Shown here one piece after another: positions 25,487 through 33,249 of a stretch of DNA of 41,443 bases. The stretch's first letter is position 1, and each line of letters starts with the position of its first letter. A program made the translations under genes and the position numbers. Source of the stretch: an uncultured Prevotellaceae bacterium. Its GTDB lineage: Bacteria; Bacteroidota; Bacteroidia; Bacteroidales; Bacteroidaceae. The stretch covers positions 1 to 41,443 of the forward strand of contig CAMJNN010000003.1 in NCBI GenBank assembly GCA_946407325.1. Direction: 5' to 3'. A model generated the notes under the pieces. It was not told where the DNA came from, did no database searches, and saw only the letters and a program-made list of their open reading frames with translations.

Positions 25487-26406
25487 CACTTGTTCACCTG
25501 GAACTTGGTGATGCCATCGCGCAGGAAGCCAACAATCTGCTTCGCTGCTGCAATACCAGCATTGATGTTAGCCTCAGCCGTTTGAGCACCCATTTTCTTA
25601 GGTGTAGCAAAATAGCGACCAGCAAACTTAGCAGCAAATTCTTCAGCAGCGTCAGGAGCAATATCTGACACATACTTCAAATCCTCACGCTCCTCCATTA
25701 ACTTGATAAGACCAGCCTCATCAATCACCTCCTTACGAGCGGTATTAATCAAGATACCACCCTTCGGTAAGCGATTCACCATCTCATAGTTGATAGATTT
25801 CTTAGTCTCAGGAGTTGCTGGGATATGCAGAGAAACGATGTCGCAAGCATCGAACAATGCCTCTGTAGAATCAACAGCATGCACGCCAGCTGCTTCAATG
25901 GCATCCTTTGGGCAGAATGCATCATATGCATAAATGTCCATGCCAAAACCCTCTGCAATACGTGCCACATTACGGCCCACATTGCCAAATGCCAAGATAC
26001 CCAGCTTTTTGCCTTTCAGCTCAGTACCAGCCTTGCCATTATAGAAATTACGAACGGCAAATACCAACAAGCCAAACACCAGTTCAGCCACGGCGTTAGA
26101 GTTCTGACCAGGAGTGTTCATCACCACCACCTTGTGAGCTGTAGCAGCCGCTAAGTCCACATTGTCGTAGCCAGCACCAGCACGTACCACAATTTTCAAC
26201 TGCTTGGCAGCATCCAACACCTCATTGTCAATAATATCACTACGGATAATCACTGCATCGGCATCCTTCACAGCCTCCAACAGCTGTGCCTTCTCCGTGT
26301 ATTTCTCTAACAATGCCAGTTCATAGCCGGCACCTTCTATCTCCTGACGAATGCCGTCAACTGCCACCTTGGCAAACGGCTTCTCTGTTGCAATCAGTAC
26401 TTTCAT
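25486..26406 (-). CDS. serA: D-3-phosphoglycerate dehydrogenase, short form without ACT domain
   Basis: A 306-residue D-2-hydroxyacid dehydrogenase directly after serC. It is best read as the first enzyme of serine synthesis (3-phosphoglycerate to 3-phosphohydroxypyruvate). The substrate loop VVRAGAGYDNVD, the nucleotide fold LGILAFGNVGR (first glycine of GxGxxG replaced by Ala139) with acidic D162 after the second strand (NAD preference), and LINTARKEV (catalytic Arg224) are visible. The catalytic His of the family (E. coli His292, in TPHIGGST) aligns with Lys in ATPKKMGAQT (270-271), and the usual Glu partner is also not obvious. It lacks the regulatory ACT domain, so feedback by serine must differ from E. 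coli. The start at 26406 (MKVLIATEKP) is preferred over 26421. Confidence 0.88.
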   Translation of the reverse strand: MKVLIATEKPFAKVAVDGIRQEIEGAGYELALLEKYTEKAQLLEAVKDADAVIIRSDIIDNEVLDAAKQLKIVVRAGAGYDNVDLAAATAHKVVVMNTPGQNSNAVAELVFGLLVFAVRNFYNGKAGTELKGKKLGILAFGNVGRNVARIAEGFGMDIYAYDAFCPKDAIEAAGVHAVDSTEALFDACDIVSLHIPATPETKKSINYEMVNRLPKGGILINTARKEVIDEAGLIKLMEEREDLKYVSDIAPDAAEEFAAKFAGRYFATPKKMGAQTAEANINAGIAAAKQIVGFLRDGITKFQVNK

Positions 26407-26446
26407 ATAAAAAATCTTCAATGACCTATATTCACTTTTTGGAGTA

Positions 26447-26487
26447 GCGAGGGCAGAGCCAAGCTTGCTTGAGCTATGCCGAGTCGC
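26447..26487. repeat. Imperfect palindromic element between serC and serA
   Basis: GGCAGAGCC (26452-26460) and the complementary GAGCTATGCC (26471-26480) flank AAG-CTTG-CTT. This gives a stem of about 11 bp with one mismatch and one bulge. An outer GCGA/TCGC pair extends it. It lies in the gap between serC (stop at 26508) and serA (start at 26406). Confidence 0.5.
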
Positions 26488-26507
26488 GACAAAACTGGAG
26501 GCGAAGC

Positions 26508-27575
26508 TTAATGCTTCGACTCAAACAATTGCATGCAAGCCACCAATGCCTTCACACCTTCCAATGGTTGAGCATTGTAGCAAGAAGCACGGAAACCACC
26601 TACGTCACGATGACCCTTCACACCCACCATACCATTAGCCACAGCGAAGTCAAGGAATTCCTTCTCCAAATCCTTGTACTCGTCAGCCATCACGAAGCAG
26701 AGGTTCATCAGTGAACGGTCCTCAGGAACTACCGTACCACGGAACAGCTTGTTGCGGTCAATCTCATTATAAAGCATCTCTGCACGTTCCTTAGCACGAC
26801 GATCCATCTCCTCTACGCCACCCGACTTCTTGATCCAACGCAGGGTCTCGAGTGCTGAATAGATAGGCACTACAGGAGGGGTATTGAACATAGAACCCTT
26901 AGAAACATGGGTGCGATAATCCAGCATCGTAGGAATATAACGGCTCACTTTGCCCAGCTCGTCATCCTTCACAATCACCAGTGTCACACCAGCCATCGCC
27001 AGATTCTTCTGTGCACCGGCATAGATACATTTATACTTCTTCACGTCTATTGGACGACTGAAGATATCTGATGACATATCAGCAATCATAGACACAGGCA
27101 CGTCTAAGTCCTTACGAATCTCGGTACCATAAATGGTGTTGTTAGTTGTGATATGCAGATAGTCAACATCAGTAGGACAAGTCCAGCCCTTAGGAATATA
27201 GGTAAAGTTCTTATCAGCTGAAGAGGCTACTTCTACCACCTCACCAAAACCCTTAGCTTCTTTGAGCGCCTTTTTAGCCCAAACACCAGTGTTCAGGTAA
27301 GCAGCTTTCTTCTCCAGGAAGTTATAAGGTATCATGCAGAACTCCAGACTGGCACCACCACCCAGGAAGATTACCGAATAACCCTCTGGGATGTCGAGAA
27401 TTTCTTTAATAAGAGCCACAGCCTCATCTACTACTGGCTGAAAATCTTTCGCACGATGGCTGATTTCCATCAGAGACAAACCAGAACCATTGAAATCAAG
27501 AATCTGTTGGGCAGTAGCCTCAATCACCTCACGTGGAAGGATAGAAGGTCCTGCATTGAAATTATACTTCTTCAT
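26508..27575 (-). CDS. serC: Phosphoserine aminotransferase
   Basis: A 355-residue class V aminotransferase that converts 3-phosphohydroxypyruvate and glutamate to phosphoserine (and the PdxB product to the vitamin B6 precursor). Family marks are [11 protein letters not shown] at the N-terminus, SHRAKDFQ (39-46), [10 protein letters not shown] (70-79), the PLP lysine K190 in [12 protein letters not shown], and [12 protein letters not shown] with MFNTPPV. The C-terminus has [16 protein letters not shown]. It is the first gene of a serC-serA-yigZ run with a recognisable promoter 58-88 nt upstream. The phosphatase serB is not in the window. Confidence 0.96.
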   Translation of the reverse strand: MKKYNFNAGPSILPREVIEATAQQILDFNGSGLSLMEISHRAKDFQPVVDEAVALIKEILDIPEGYSVIFLGGGASLEFCMIPYNFLEKKAAYLNTGVWAKKALKEAKGFGEVVEVASSADKNFTYIPKGWTCPTDVDYLHITTNNTIYGTEIRKDLDVPVSMIADMSSDIFSRPIDVKKYKCIYAGAQKNLAMAGVTLVIVKDDELGKVSRYIPTMLDYRTHVSKGSMFNTPPVVPIYSALETLRWIKKSGGVEEMDRRAKERAEMLYNEIDRNKLFRGTVVPEDRSLMNLCFVMADEYKDLEKEFLDFAVANGMVGVKGHRDVGGFRASCYNAQPLEGVKALVACMQLFESKH

Positions 27576-27632
27576 AAAGCATTTGTTTATTTAATTAATC
27601 AGTTTTGTTTCCTTTTTTTATGAATTACGATG

Positions 27633-27663
27633 CGAAGTTAGCAATTTATTTGTTCATGACAAA
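27633..27663 (-). promoter_or_regulatory. serC: serC promoter
   Basis: On the minus strand TTTG (complement of 27660-27663), 19 nt and TAACTTCG (complement of 27633-27640) fit the Bacteroidetes promoter with one mismatch in the -7 element, 58 nt upstream of the ATG. Confidence 0.5.
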
Positions 27664-27678
27664 GAAACACGAACTTTT

Positions 27679-29025
27679 TTATATTGCTTCTTCGATTATG
27701 GTTCGCATCCCTTTTATCTTCTCACCAGCTACCAATTTGAGCAACTGATTGACTTTCGCCCGTTTGACTGCCACAAATGCATAATGGTCTTTCACGTCCA
27801 CCTGTCCTAAGTCATTTCTGTCCAGGCGACCTTTCTTATAAAAGAAGCCCACCACATCTACTTTGTTAAGTTTATCTTTCTTGCCTCGACCAATATAGAT
27901 GGTAGCCCATTCCTGCTTAGGTGGCTTAGGCGTTTCTTCTGGCAATTCATACACGGGAGCATCGGCATCCACATAATCTGGTAGGTGTTCCTCTGGGCCA
28001 AGAATCATGTAAGCGCTTCCAGTGGCATCCCATCGTGCCGTGCGACCATTGCGGTGAGTAAAAGATTCCTCATTGACAGGCAGATGGTAATGGATCACAT
28101 TGTCTATGCCAGGGATATCCAATCCACGGGCGGCTAAGTCAGTAGATATCAACACTGGGCATGTACCATTACGGAACTTGTATAGCGAACGCTCACGGTC
28201 ATCTTGTTCCATACCACCATGAAACATGTCACAGGGGAAACGTTTGGCCTGCAAATAGCCCGTCACACGCTCCACACTCTCTCGATAGTTTACAAATACA
28301 AGCGACGTCTGGTTGCCCAATTGGCACAACAAACGGTAGAGAGTTTCCAATTTATCCTTTTCGGGAGAAGGTACCACTTGCAGCATTAAGTTAGTGGCAC
28401 CGTAGTTAGATTGCGAGAAATCCAGTTTAATGACTTTGTTCTTCAACAGTTTCCCCTCTTCAGTAGTAGCCACCCCCGTAAACTGAGGTATCTCATCGGC
28501 ATCAGTAGCCGAAAGCAGTACGCGTTTTCTCAACGAAGGCAACTGTCCTATCACCTCCGACATCTCATCCTGAAAACCAAACTCCAGACATTTATCAAAC
28601 TCATCAATGACAAGCGTCGTCACCGTCTTGGCATTGAAGTTGCGCTTCTGCAAATGGTCATTCATTCTTCCCGGCGTACCCACTATCACCTGTGGATGGA
28701 TGCCATTCATGGTACGGTGCTCATCCATTGCCGGACGTCCGCCGTAACAACTCATCACCTTGAAAGGCGTTCCCATCTGCTTGAACACAGTCTCTATCTG
28801 CAACGCCAATTCCCTGGAAGGCACCAGCACCACCGCCTGTACCTCCTCACTATCAGCGTTCAGCCGTTGCACCAAAGGCAACAAGAAAGCGATGGTCTTG
28901 CCCGATCCTGTAGGAGAAAGCAATACCAAGTTCTTATCCACGCCGTAGGCTTCCAAAGTAGCCAACTGCATAGGATTTAATTCTTCAATCTTGAGGTTTT
29001 TCAGTATCTCATTCTGTTCCATCAT
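27679..29025 (-). CDS. DbpA-like DEAD-box RNA helicase
   Basis: A 448-residue RNA helicase. Motifs in order: I SPTGSGKT (37-44), Ia PSRELA (69-74), Ib TPGR (117-120), II DEFD (141-144), III SAT (172-174), then STDLAARGLDIP and VI HRNGRTAR. Motif II has Phe where most relatives have Ala. The N-terminal Q motif is reduced (LNPMQ). After about residue 370 there is a basic DbpA-type RNA-binding domain (WATIYIGRGKKDKLNKVDVVGF, YAFVAVKRAKVNQLL). That domain in E. coli DbpA targets hairpin 92 of 23S rRNA, so a role in 50S assembly is likely. The start overlaps the DUF308 gene by 17 nt; an ATG one codon later is equally possible. Confidence 0.92.
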   Translation of the reverse strand: MMEQNEILKNLKIEELNPMQLATLEAYGVDKNLVLLSPTGSGKTIAFLLPLVQRLNADSEEVQAVVLVPSRELALQIETVFKQMGTPFKVMSCYGGRPAMDEHRTMNGIHPQVIVGTPGRMNDHLQKRNFNAKTVTTLVIDEFDKCLEFGFQDEMSEVIGQLPSLRKRVLLSATDADEIPQFTGVATTEEGKLLKNKVIKLDFSQSNYGATNLMLQVVPSPEKDKLETLYRLLCQLGNQTSLVFVNYRESVERVTGYLQAKRFPCDMFHGGMEQDDRERSLYKFRNGTCPVLISTDLAARGLDIPGIDNVIHYHLPVNEESFTHRNGRTARWDATGSAYMILGPEEHLPDYVDADAPVYELPEETPKPPKQEWATIYIGRGKKDKLNKVDVVGFFYKKGRLDRNDLGQVDVKDHYAFVAVKRAKVNQLLKLVAGEKIKGMRTIIEEAI

Positions 29026-29614
29026 CTTCTACAATCTGTGCATCCTCAATATCCAAGTCGTTTTTATCCAACTTCATATTATCCTGCATCTCATTCACTT
29101 TCGGGCGCAAACGAGTAAATTGCCACCAATTGATCAGTTCAAACACAGCATATATGATGCAAGTGATACCTATGATGATAAAAGCCGTTGAGCGCGTTCC
29201 TGTAGGATTAGTAATCGCATAAATTCCAGCTAAGAAAATCAGCGATGGCACGATGTAATAAGCTATTGGCACCTTCGACCACTGTCTGGCAGCTATCAAC
29301 AAAGATAACTGCTGGATTCCCCCAATCAACAAGAAAAAGCCCAGCACAAAAGTAAGGAAATTAGCAAAGAAGCCAGGCATCAGCATCAGCAGTAAACCGA
29401 AGAGCAAACCACCTATTGAATCGACAGGGAAGAACGCGGGATACTCCTTACGGTGAGAATAATAAGTGATGAGGCCAATCAATGATGGCACCATAAACAA
29501 TGCCCCTATGGTAATGACAAAATAATTGCCAGCTTCACTGGGAAACAGCACCAACACCGCCCCTGCCACCAAGGCACAAATGGCACGGATAAATGCATAA
29601 TTGAACTTCTTCAT
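29009..29614 (-). CDS. DUF308 (HdeD-like) integral membrane protein
   Basis: A 201-residue inner-membrane protein with about six hydrophobic segments in pairs (for example AFIRAICALVAGAVLVLFP, YFVITIGALFMVPSLIGLI, IGGLLFGLLLMLMPGFFANFL, FVLGFFLLIGGIQQLSLLI). This is the DUF308/HdeD layout. The C-terminal tail is acidic and soluble. HdeD in E. coli is linked to acid resistance, but most DUF308 proteins are uncharacterised. A perfect AAGGAGG lies 7 nt before the ATG at 29614 and decides this start over the in-frame TTG at 29620. Its end overlaps the helicase start, so the two genes are probably co-translated. Confidence 0.85.
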   Translation of the reverse strand: MKKFNYAFIRAICALVAGAVLVLFPSEAGNYFVITIGALFMVPSLIGLITYYSHRKEYPAFFPVDSIGGLLFGLLLMLMPGFFANFLTFVLGFFLLIGGIQQLSLLIAARQWSKVPIAYYIVPSLIFLAGIYAITNPTGTRSTAFIIIGITCIIYAVFELINWWQFTRLRPKVNEMQDNMKLDKNDLDIEDAQIVEDDGTE

Positions 29615-29621
29615 AGACAAG

Positions 29622-29628
29622 CCTCCTT
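29622..29628 (-). promoter_or_regulatory. Shine-Dalgarno sequence of the DUF308 gene
   Basis: AAGGAGG on the minus strand, 7 nt from the ATG at 29614. Strong Shine-Dalgarno sequences are rare in this phylum, and this one fixes the start codon. Confidence 0.65.
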
Positions 29629-29636
29629 ATTTTTTG

Positions 29637-29668
29637 CAAATTTAGTGAAAGATGCAGACAAAAACAAA
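29637..29668 (-). promoter_or_regulatory. Promoter of the DUF308-helicase operon
   Basis: On the minus strand TTTG (complement of 29665-29668), 20 nt and TAAATTTG (complement of 29637-29644) match the Bacteroidetes consensus. The -33 element lies inside the terminator hairpin of the upstream lysozyme gene. Confidence 0.65.
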
Positions 29669-29684
29669 TAAGCAAGCTTATTTG
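29659..29684 (-). terminator. Intrinsic terminator of the GH25 gene
   Basis: CAAATAAG-CAAG-CTTATTTG (29665-29684) is a perfect 8-bp stem, 6 nt past the GH25 stop codon. On the minus strand it is followed by TTTTTG. The stem is AT-rich, so strength is uncertain. Confidence 0.6.
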
Positions 29685-29690
29685 TAACTA

Positions 29691-30503
29691 TTATCTAAGA
29701 GTAAGTTCTTGCAATTGCTCATACGAGCCATGATAGATGTCCAAATCCACCTGCTCCTTGATACCAGGCACGGTACCAGCATCAGTGTGTTGCCAAAAGG
29801 CCCACTGCCCTTGGTATTGCACGGAATCAACGTAGTAATGGGCAATCCAGTAAGGATAACGATTGAAGATAGAGTCGTTCAAGTACTTCTCTTTGAACTT
29901 ATAACTGGCATACAAGATAGGCTTCACGCCATAGTAAGCCTCCACCACATCAAGCCATGTCTTCACATTCCGCACAAACTGTTGCCTATCCTTGCGTTTA
30001 GGAGACACTTCCACATCCAGTACAGGAGGTAAGTCGCCAGGTTGCAACTGCACCCGACTGATAAAGAACTGTGCCTGCCTACGGGCATCAGTGGTAGGAA
30101 TAAAATAATGATATGCCCCACGCATAAAACCCCAGTCTTTCGCACGCTGGAAATTCAATTGGAAGTTTTCGTCAGTCATATTCCCCCCTTCCGTCGCCTT
30201 CATGAACATGAATCGCAAAGGAAACTGAGGATCGTTTTGTGTGGTAGCCAACAGAGGCCAGTCAATCACCCCCTGGTAATGTGAGATGTCAATACCATGC
30301 ACCTGATATGAGAATGGCATACACACGCCATAACCCTTGTTGCCATAACAAGGTTTCCACCGGTAGCTGTAGGGATCGACGAAAAAATAATAGAAAGCAA
30401 TGCCAAGAACCAAAACAATGCCAACGGCCAATACATTTCGCACCCAAAGAGGTTGCTCTTTGTTGCCTCTCTTCTTCCGTTTTTTGGTTTTCTTCTTTGG
30501 CAT
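29691..30503 (-). CDS. Membrane-anchored GH25 lysozyme-like muramidase
   Basis: A 270-residue protein. A very basic N-terminus (MPKKKTKKRKKRGNK) precedes one membrane segment (VLAVGIVLVLGIAFYYFF, about 24-41), so it is an inner-membrane protein with its enzyme domain in the periplasm. The GH25 fold follows: HGIDISHYQGVIDW (69-82, Asp72), FMFMKATEGGNMTD, GAYHYFIP, PPVLDVEVS (Asp163, Glu165), KPILYASYKF, and WAFWQHTDAGTVPGI near the end. GH25 enzymes cut the beta-1,4 bond after N-acetylmuramic acid. It is transcribed after pfk, with a 10-bp hairpin between the two genes. Confidence 0.92.
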   Translation of the reverse strand: MPKKKTKKRKKRGNKEQPLWVRNVLAVGIVLVLGIAFYYFFVDPYSYRWKPCYGNKGYGVCMPFSYQVHGIDISHYQGVIDWPLLATTQNDPQFPLRFMFMKATEGGNMTDENFQLNFQRAKDWGFMRGAYHYFIPTTDARRQAQFFISRVQLQPGDLPPVLDVEVSPKRKDRQQFVRNVKTWLDVVEAYYGVKPILYASYKFKEKYLNDSIFNRYPYWIAHYYVDSVQYQGQWAFWQHTDAGTVPGIKEQVDLDIYHGSYEQLQELTLR

Positions 30504-30510
30504 ATTTATT

Positions 30511-30548
30511 GAGATAAAGAGACTTCCCGCAAATCACAGGAAGTCTCT
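30511..30548 (-). terminator. Hairpin between PPi-PFK and GH25 genes
   Basis: AGAGACTTCC (30518-30527) and GGAAGTCTCT (30539-30548) form a perfect 10-bp stem with an 11-nt loop, 30 nt after the PFK stop codon on the minus strand. The downstream T-run is weak (TTATCTC). It may be a leaky terminator or an mRNA-processing or stabilising structure; its base is 14 nt from the GH25 start codon. Confidence 0.5.
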
Positions 30549-30578
30549 CTGAGTACCTATTATATTAATAAATAGAGT

Positions 30579-32222
30579 TTACGCCTTTTCCAACTGGAGC
30601 GTCTTGGTTGGCTGGTCGCAAACCTCTGACGGACCGAAGTACTGGATAGGACCAGGATAAACGAATGCCGTTTCCTTCGCCCACTTAGCACGGTTAGCTG
30701 CCAAAGCCTTGAAAGGAGCACCATTCAGATCCACCAATGCCTTGCGAATCACAGGCTTCATCTCACCATTACGACGTTCCATGTTGAACATCATAGTGAT
30801 TGGAATACCACCGGCGATCCACTGTTCTGCAGGAGCAGTCAGGTTCTTCACAGAAGCCATGTAACCAGTCTTGCCGTTAGCAATCAGCACAGAAGCAGTG
30901 AAACCTAATGAGTAGCAGTAGTCAGCATCGAAGTTAGAAGGTGCTGCACAACGGCCTTCATAACCGAAGAAGTGATGCAGGGCAGAGAACTTACCTACAT
31001 ACTTGCCCTCCTTCTTCCATGCAGCCAACTTGTTGCCCACCATCTCGCTCAGCAGTTTCTCAGTCTCAATCAGAGATACCTGTACGTTTCCGTGTGGGTC
31101 ACGCTCCAGTGACAGCTGACGAGCTACGCCCTCTGGCAGAGAAGCATATATCTCAGCATTCACCTTTGACAGGTTGTCGATGATATACTGACGCTGCTTG
31201 TTTGCAGGAATCTCAGCAAACTCAGCTCCCTTGGCAGCGAGCAGATCGTTCAGCTCAGCAATTAGACGCTTCATGGCAGGAATGAACTCAATCAGACCTT
31301 CAGGAATCAGTACGGTACCGAAGTTATTGCCATCAGCGGCACGGTTAGCTACGGTCTGAGCGATATCGGTCACGATATCATCCAGTGACAGATCCTTAGC
31401 TTCCACCTCCTCAGAGATGATGGTGTAGTTTGGCTGAACCTGCAGAGCGCACTCCAGTGCGATGTGAGATGCAGAACGACCCATCAGTTTGATGAAGTGC
31501 CAGTATTTGCGAGCAGAATTACAGTCACGTTCAATATTACCAATCACTTCTGAATAAGTCTTGCAAGCGGTATCGAAACCGAAAGAAGTCTCAATCTGAT
31601 CATTCTTCAAGTCACCATCAATGGTCTTTGGGCAACCAATTACCTGAATGCCATAATTCTTAGCTGCATAATACTCAGCCAGTACACAAGCGTTGGTATT
31701 TGAGTCGTCACCACCGATAATCACTACAGCCTTGATGTCCAGTTTCTTCAGGATCTCCAAACCCTTCTCGAACTGATCCACCTTCTCCAGCTTGGTACGA
31801 CCAGAGCCGATCATGTCGAAACCACCAGTGTTACGATACTCATCGATAATCTCAGCTGTCAGCTCGATATAGTTATGGTCAACCAAGCCACCAGGACCCA
31901 TCAAGAAACCATACAGACGGTTAGCAGGGTTCAACTTCTTCAGTCCGTCAAACAGACCAGACATCACGTTGTGGCCGCCAGGAGCCTGACCACCTGACAA
32001 GATTACGCCCACGTTCATAGGAGCGAAGTTAGCTGCCTCAGCAGCGTTCTCAAACTTGATCAGAGGCATTCCATAAGTGTTAGGGAATAACTTCTTGATC
32101 TCTTCCTGGTCTGCTACAGACTGAGTAGGTTCGCCAGCAACGGTCTTAACATTTCCTCTCAAAGCCTTAGGCAGTTTAGGCTGATAAGCAGCCCTTGCGA
32201 TTTGCAATGCACTTTTTGTCAT
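30579..32222 (-). CDS. pfp: Pyrophosphate--fructose 6-phosphate 1-phosphotransferase
   Basis: A 547-residue phosphofructokinase of the long, plant-beta-like PPi-dependent clade. It phosphorylates fructose 6-phosphate using pyrophosphate, in a reversible glycolytic step. The nucleotide/PPi loop is [13 protein letters not shown] (73-85). The diagnostic GGDDSNTNA (170-178) has Asp where ATP-dependent enzymes have Gly (GGDGS). The catalytic loop is [11 protein letters not shown] (198-208) and the sugar-binding stretch is [14 protein letters not shown]. The large C-terminal insert is typical of this clade. The start at 32222 gives the expected N-terminus. No consensus promoter was found directly upstream. 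Confidence 0.95.
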   Translation of the reverse strand: MTKSALQIARAAYQPKLPKALRGNVKTVAGEPTQSVADQEEIKKLFPNTYGMPLIKFENAAEAANFAPMNVGVILSGGQAPGGHNVMSGLFDGLKKLNPANRLYGFLMGPGGLVDHNYIELTAEIIDEYRNTGGFDMIGSGRTKLEKVDQFEKGLEILKKLDIKAVVIIGGDDSNTNACVLAEYYAAKNYGIQVIGCPKTIDGDLKNDQIETSFGFDTACKTYSEVIGNIERDCNSARKYWHFIKLMGRSASHIALECALQVQPNYTIISEEVEAKDLSLDDIVTDIAQTVANRAADGNNFGTVLIPEGLIEFIPAMKRLIAELNDLLAAKGAEFAEIPANKQRQYIIDNLSKVNAEIYASLPEGVARQLSLERDPHGNVQVSLIETEKLLSEMVGNKLAAWKKEGKYVGKFSALHHFFGYEGRCAAPSNFDADYCYSLGFTASVLIANGKTGYMASVKNLTAPAEQWIAGGIPITMMFNMERRNGEMKPVIRKALVDLNGAPFKALAANRAKWAKETAFVYPGPIQYFGPSEVCDQPTKTLQLEKA

Positions 32223-32313
32223 TTTTTCCTATCCAAATTAAATATTACTTCTTAATGGGTTGCAAATATCGCTATTTTTTTGCAGAAATGCAAATAAAAC
32301 TACTATTGTTGTA

Positions 32314-32344
32314 TTGCGATTTAGATTTATTTTACTATCTTTAC
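32314..32344 (+). promoter_or_regulatory. Promoter of the small-protein/acyltransferase/amidase run
   Basis: TTG (32314-32316), 20 nt and TATCTTTA (32337-32344) resemble the Bacteroidetes promoter with the last base of the -7 element changed. It lies 44 nt before the ATG at 32389. Confidence 0.5.
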
Positions 32345-32373
32345 CCCATGAATTTAATTAATCTAAAATTTAC

Positions 32374-32379
32374 AGGAGG
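32374..32379 (+). promoter_or_regulatory. Perfect Shine-Dalgarno AGGAGG
   Basis: AGGAGG (followed by G) ends 9 nt before the ATG at 32389. It is one of only two strong Shine-Dalgarno sequences I noticed in the window. Confidence 0.7.
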
Positions 32380-32388
32380 GATAACATT

Positions 32389-32667
32389 ATGGCTAAAAGA
32401 AAAGATCTAAAGAAATTTGTAAACGAAGTATCGAGTGCTTTGTTTGCTGAGTGTCTGGCCGCAAAATTGTACATTAAAGGTGTGAACCCACACATGGCTG
32501 ACGAAGTATTGACCGACATTCTCAACACCCAGGATGACTTCCTGAGTCGTATCAGTCACACACAACCAGGAAACGTAAAAGGTTTTTATAAGCAGTTCCA
32601 TGCAGAGTTCGACCAGAAAGTCACCGAGATTATCGATGCAATCGATAAATTAACTTTGACGGACTAA
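32389..32667 (+). CDS. Small helical protein of unknown function
   Basis: A 92-residue protein I do not recognise. The start is fixed by a perfect AGGAGG nine bases upstream. It begins with a basic stretch (MAKRKDLKKF) and continues with predicted amphipathic helices: VNEVSSALFAECLAAKLY, then MADEVLTDILNTQDDFLSRI, then the C-terminal FDQKVTEIIDAIDKLTL. There is no signal peptide, membrane segment or cysteine pair, so it is probably cytoplasmic. It ends 2 nt before the acyltransferase gene. The codon use and compact helical design suggest a real gene, possibly nucleoid-, ribosome- or lipid-enzyme associated, but the sequence does not show which. Confidence 0.8.
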   Translation: MAKRKDLKKFVNEVSSALFAECLAAKLYIKGVNPHMADEVLTDILNTQDDFLSRISHTQPGNVKGFYKQFHAEFDQKVTEIIDAIDKLTLTD

Positions 32668-32669
32668 TA

Positions 32670-33218
32670 ATGAAGAAGCAAATATTCGGATTTATCTATT
32701 TTAAACTCCTGGGATGGAAGTATAACTTCACAGTCCCCATCGAAGAAAAATGTGTCATCTGTGTGGCTCCACACACATCCAACTGGGACTTGTTTGTTGG
32801 CAAGCTCCTGTGGGGTGCATTAGGAAGAGAGGCCAGTTTCCTTATGAAAAAGGACTGGTTCTTTTTTCCTTTAGGCCCCATTTTCCGCTGGATGGGAGGA
32901 ATCCCTGTTGATCGCTCCAAGAAGACATCACTGACCGAGCAACTGGCTGTGCTTTTCCAACAACGCAAACAGCTATGCCTTGCCATCACCCCAGAAGGCA
33001 CACGCAAGGCCAATCCAGATTGGAAAAAAGGCTTTTACTACATAGCCATGAATGCAAACGTACCCATCATGTTATTTGGGCTCGATTATGGTCGCAAGAC
33101 CGTGGAATGCACCAAGACATTCATCCCTACAGGAGACTATGACAAAGACATTATTGAGATTAAACAACATTTTAAGGAATACAAAGGAAAGCATCCCGAG
33201 AACTTTGTCATAGATTGA
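32670..33218 (+). CDS. PlsC-like 1-acyl-glycerol-3-phosphate acyltransferase family protein
   Basis: A 182-residue acyltransferase with the two main PlsC/LPLAT motifs: HTSNWD (HxxxxD, near residue 35) and PEGTRKA (motif III, near 109). The segment FRWMGGIPVDRS supplies the substrate-binding motif between them. It lacks the N-terminal membrane helix of larger PlsC proteins and has a short hydrophobic start (IFGFIYFKLLGW). It probably acylates a lysophospholipid or another hydroxyl lipid at the inner membrane; ornithine-lipid or lysophosphatidate specificity cannot be told. The start codon follows the small-protein stop by 2 nt, which suggests coupled translation. Confidence 0.88.
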   Translation: MKKQIFGFIYFKLLGWKYNFTVPIEEKCVICVAPHTSNWDLFVGKLLWGALGREASFLMKKDWFFFPLGPIFRWMGGIPVDRSKKTSLTEQLAVLFQQRKQLCLAITPEGTRKANPDWKKGFYYIAMNANVPIMLFGLDYGRKTVECTKTFIPTGDYDKDIIEIKQHFKEYKGKHPENFVID

Positions 33219-33249
33219 TGATTAGACAATGACTATTAAACTTTGAGTT

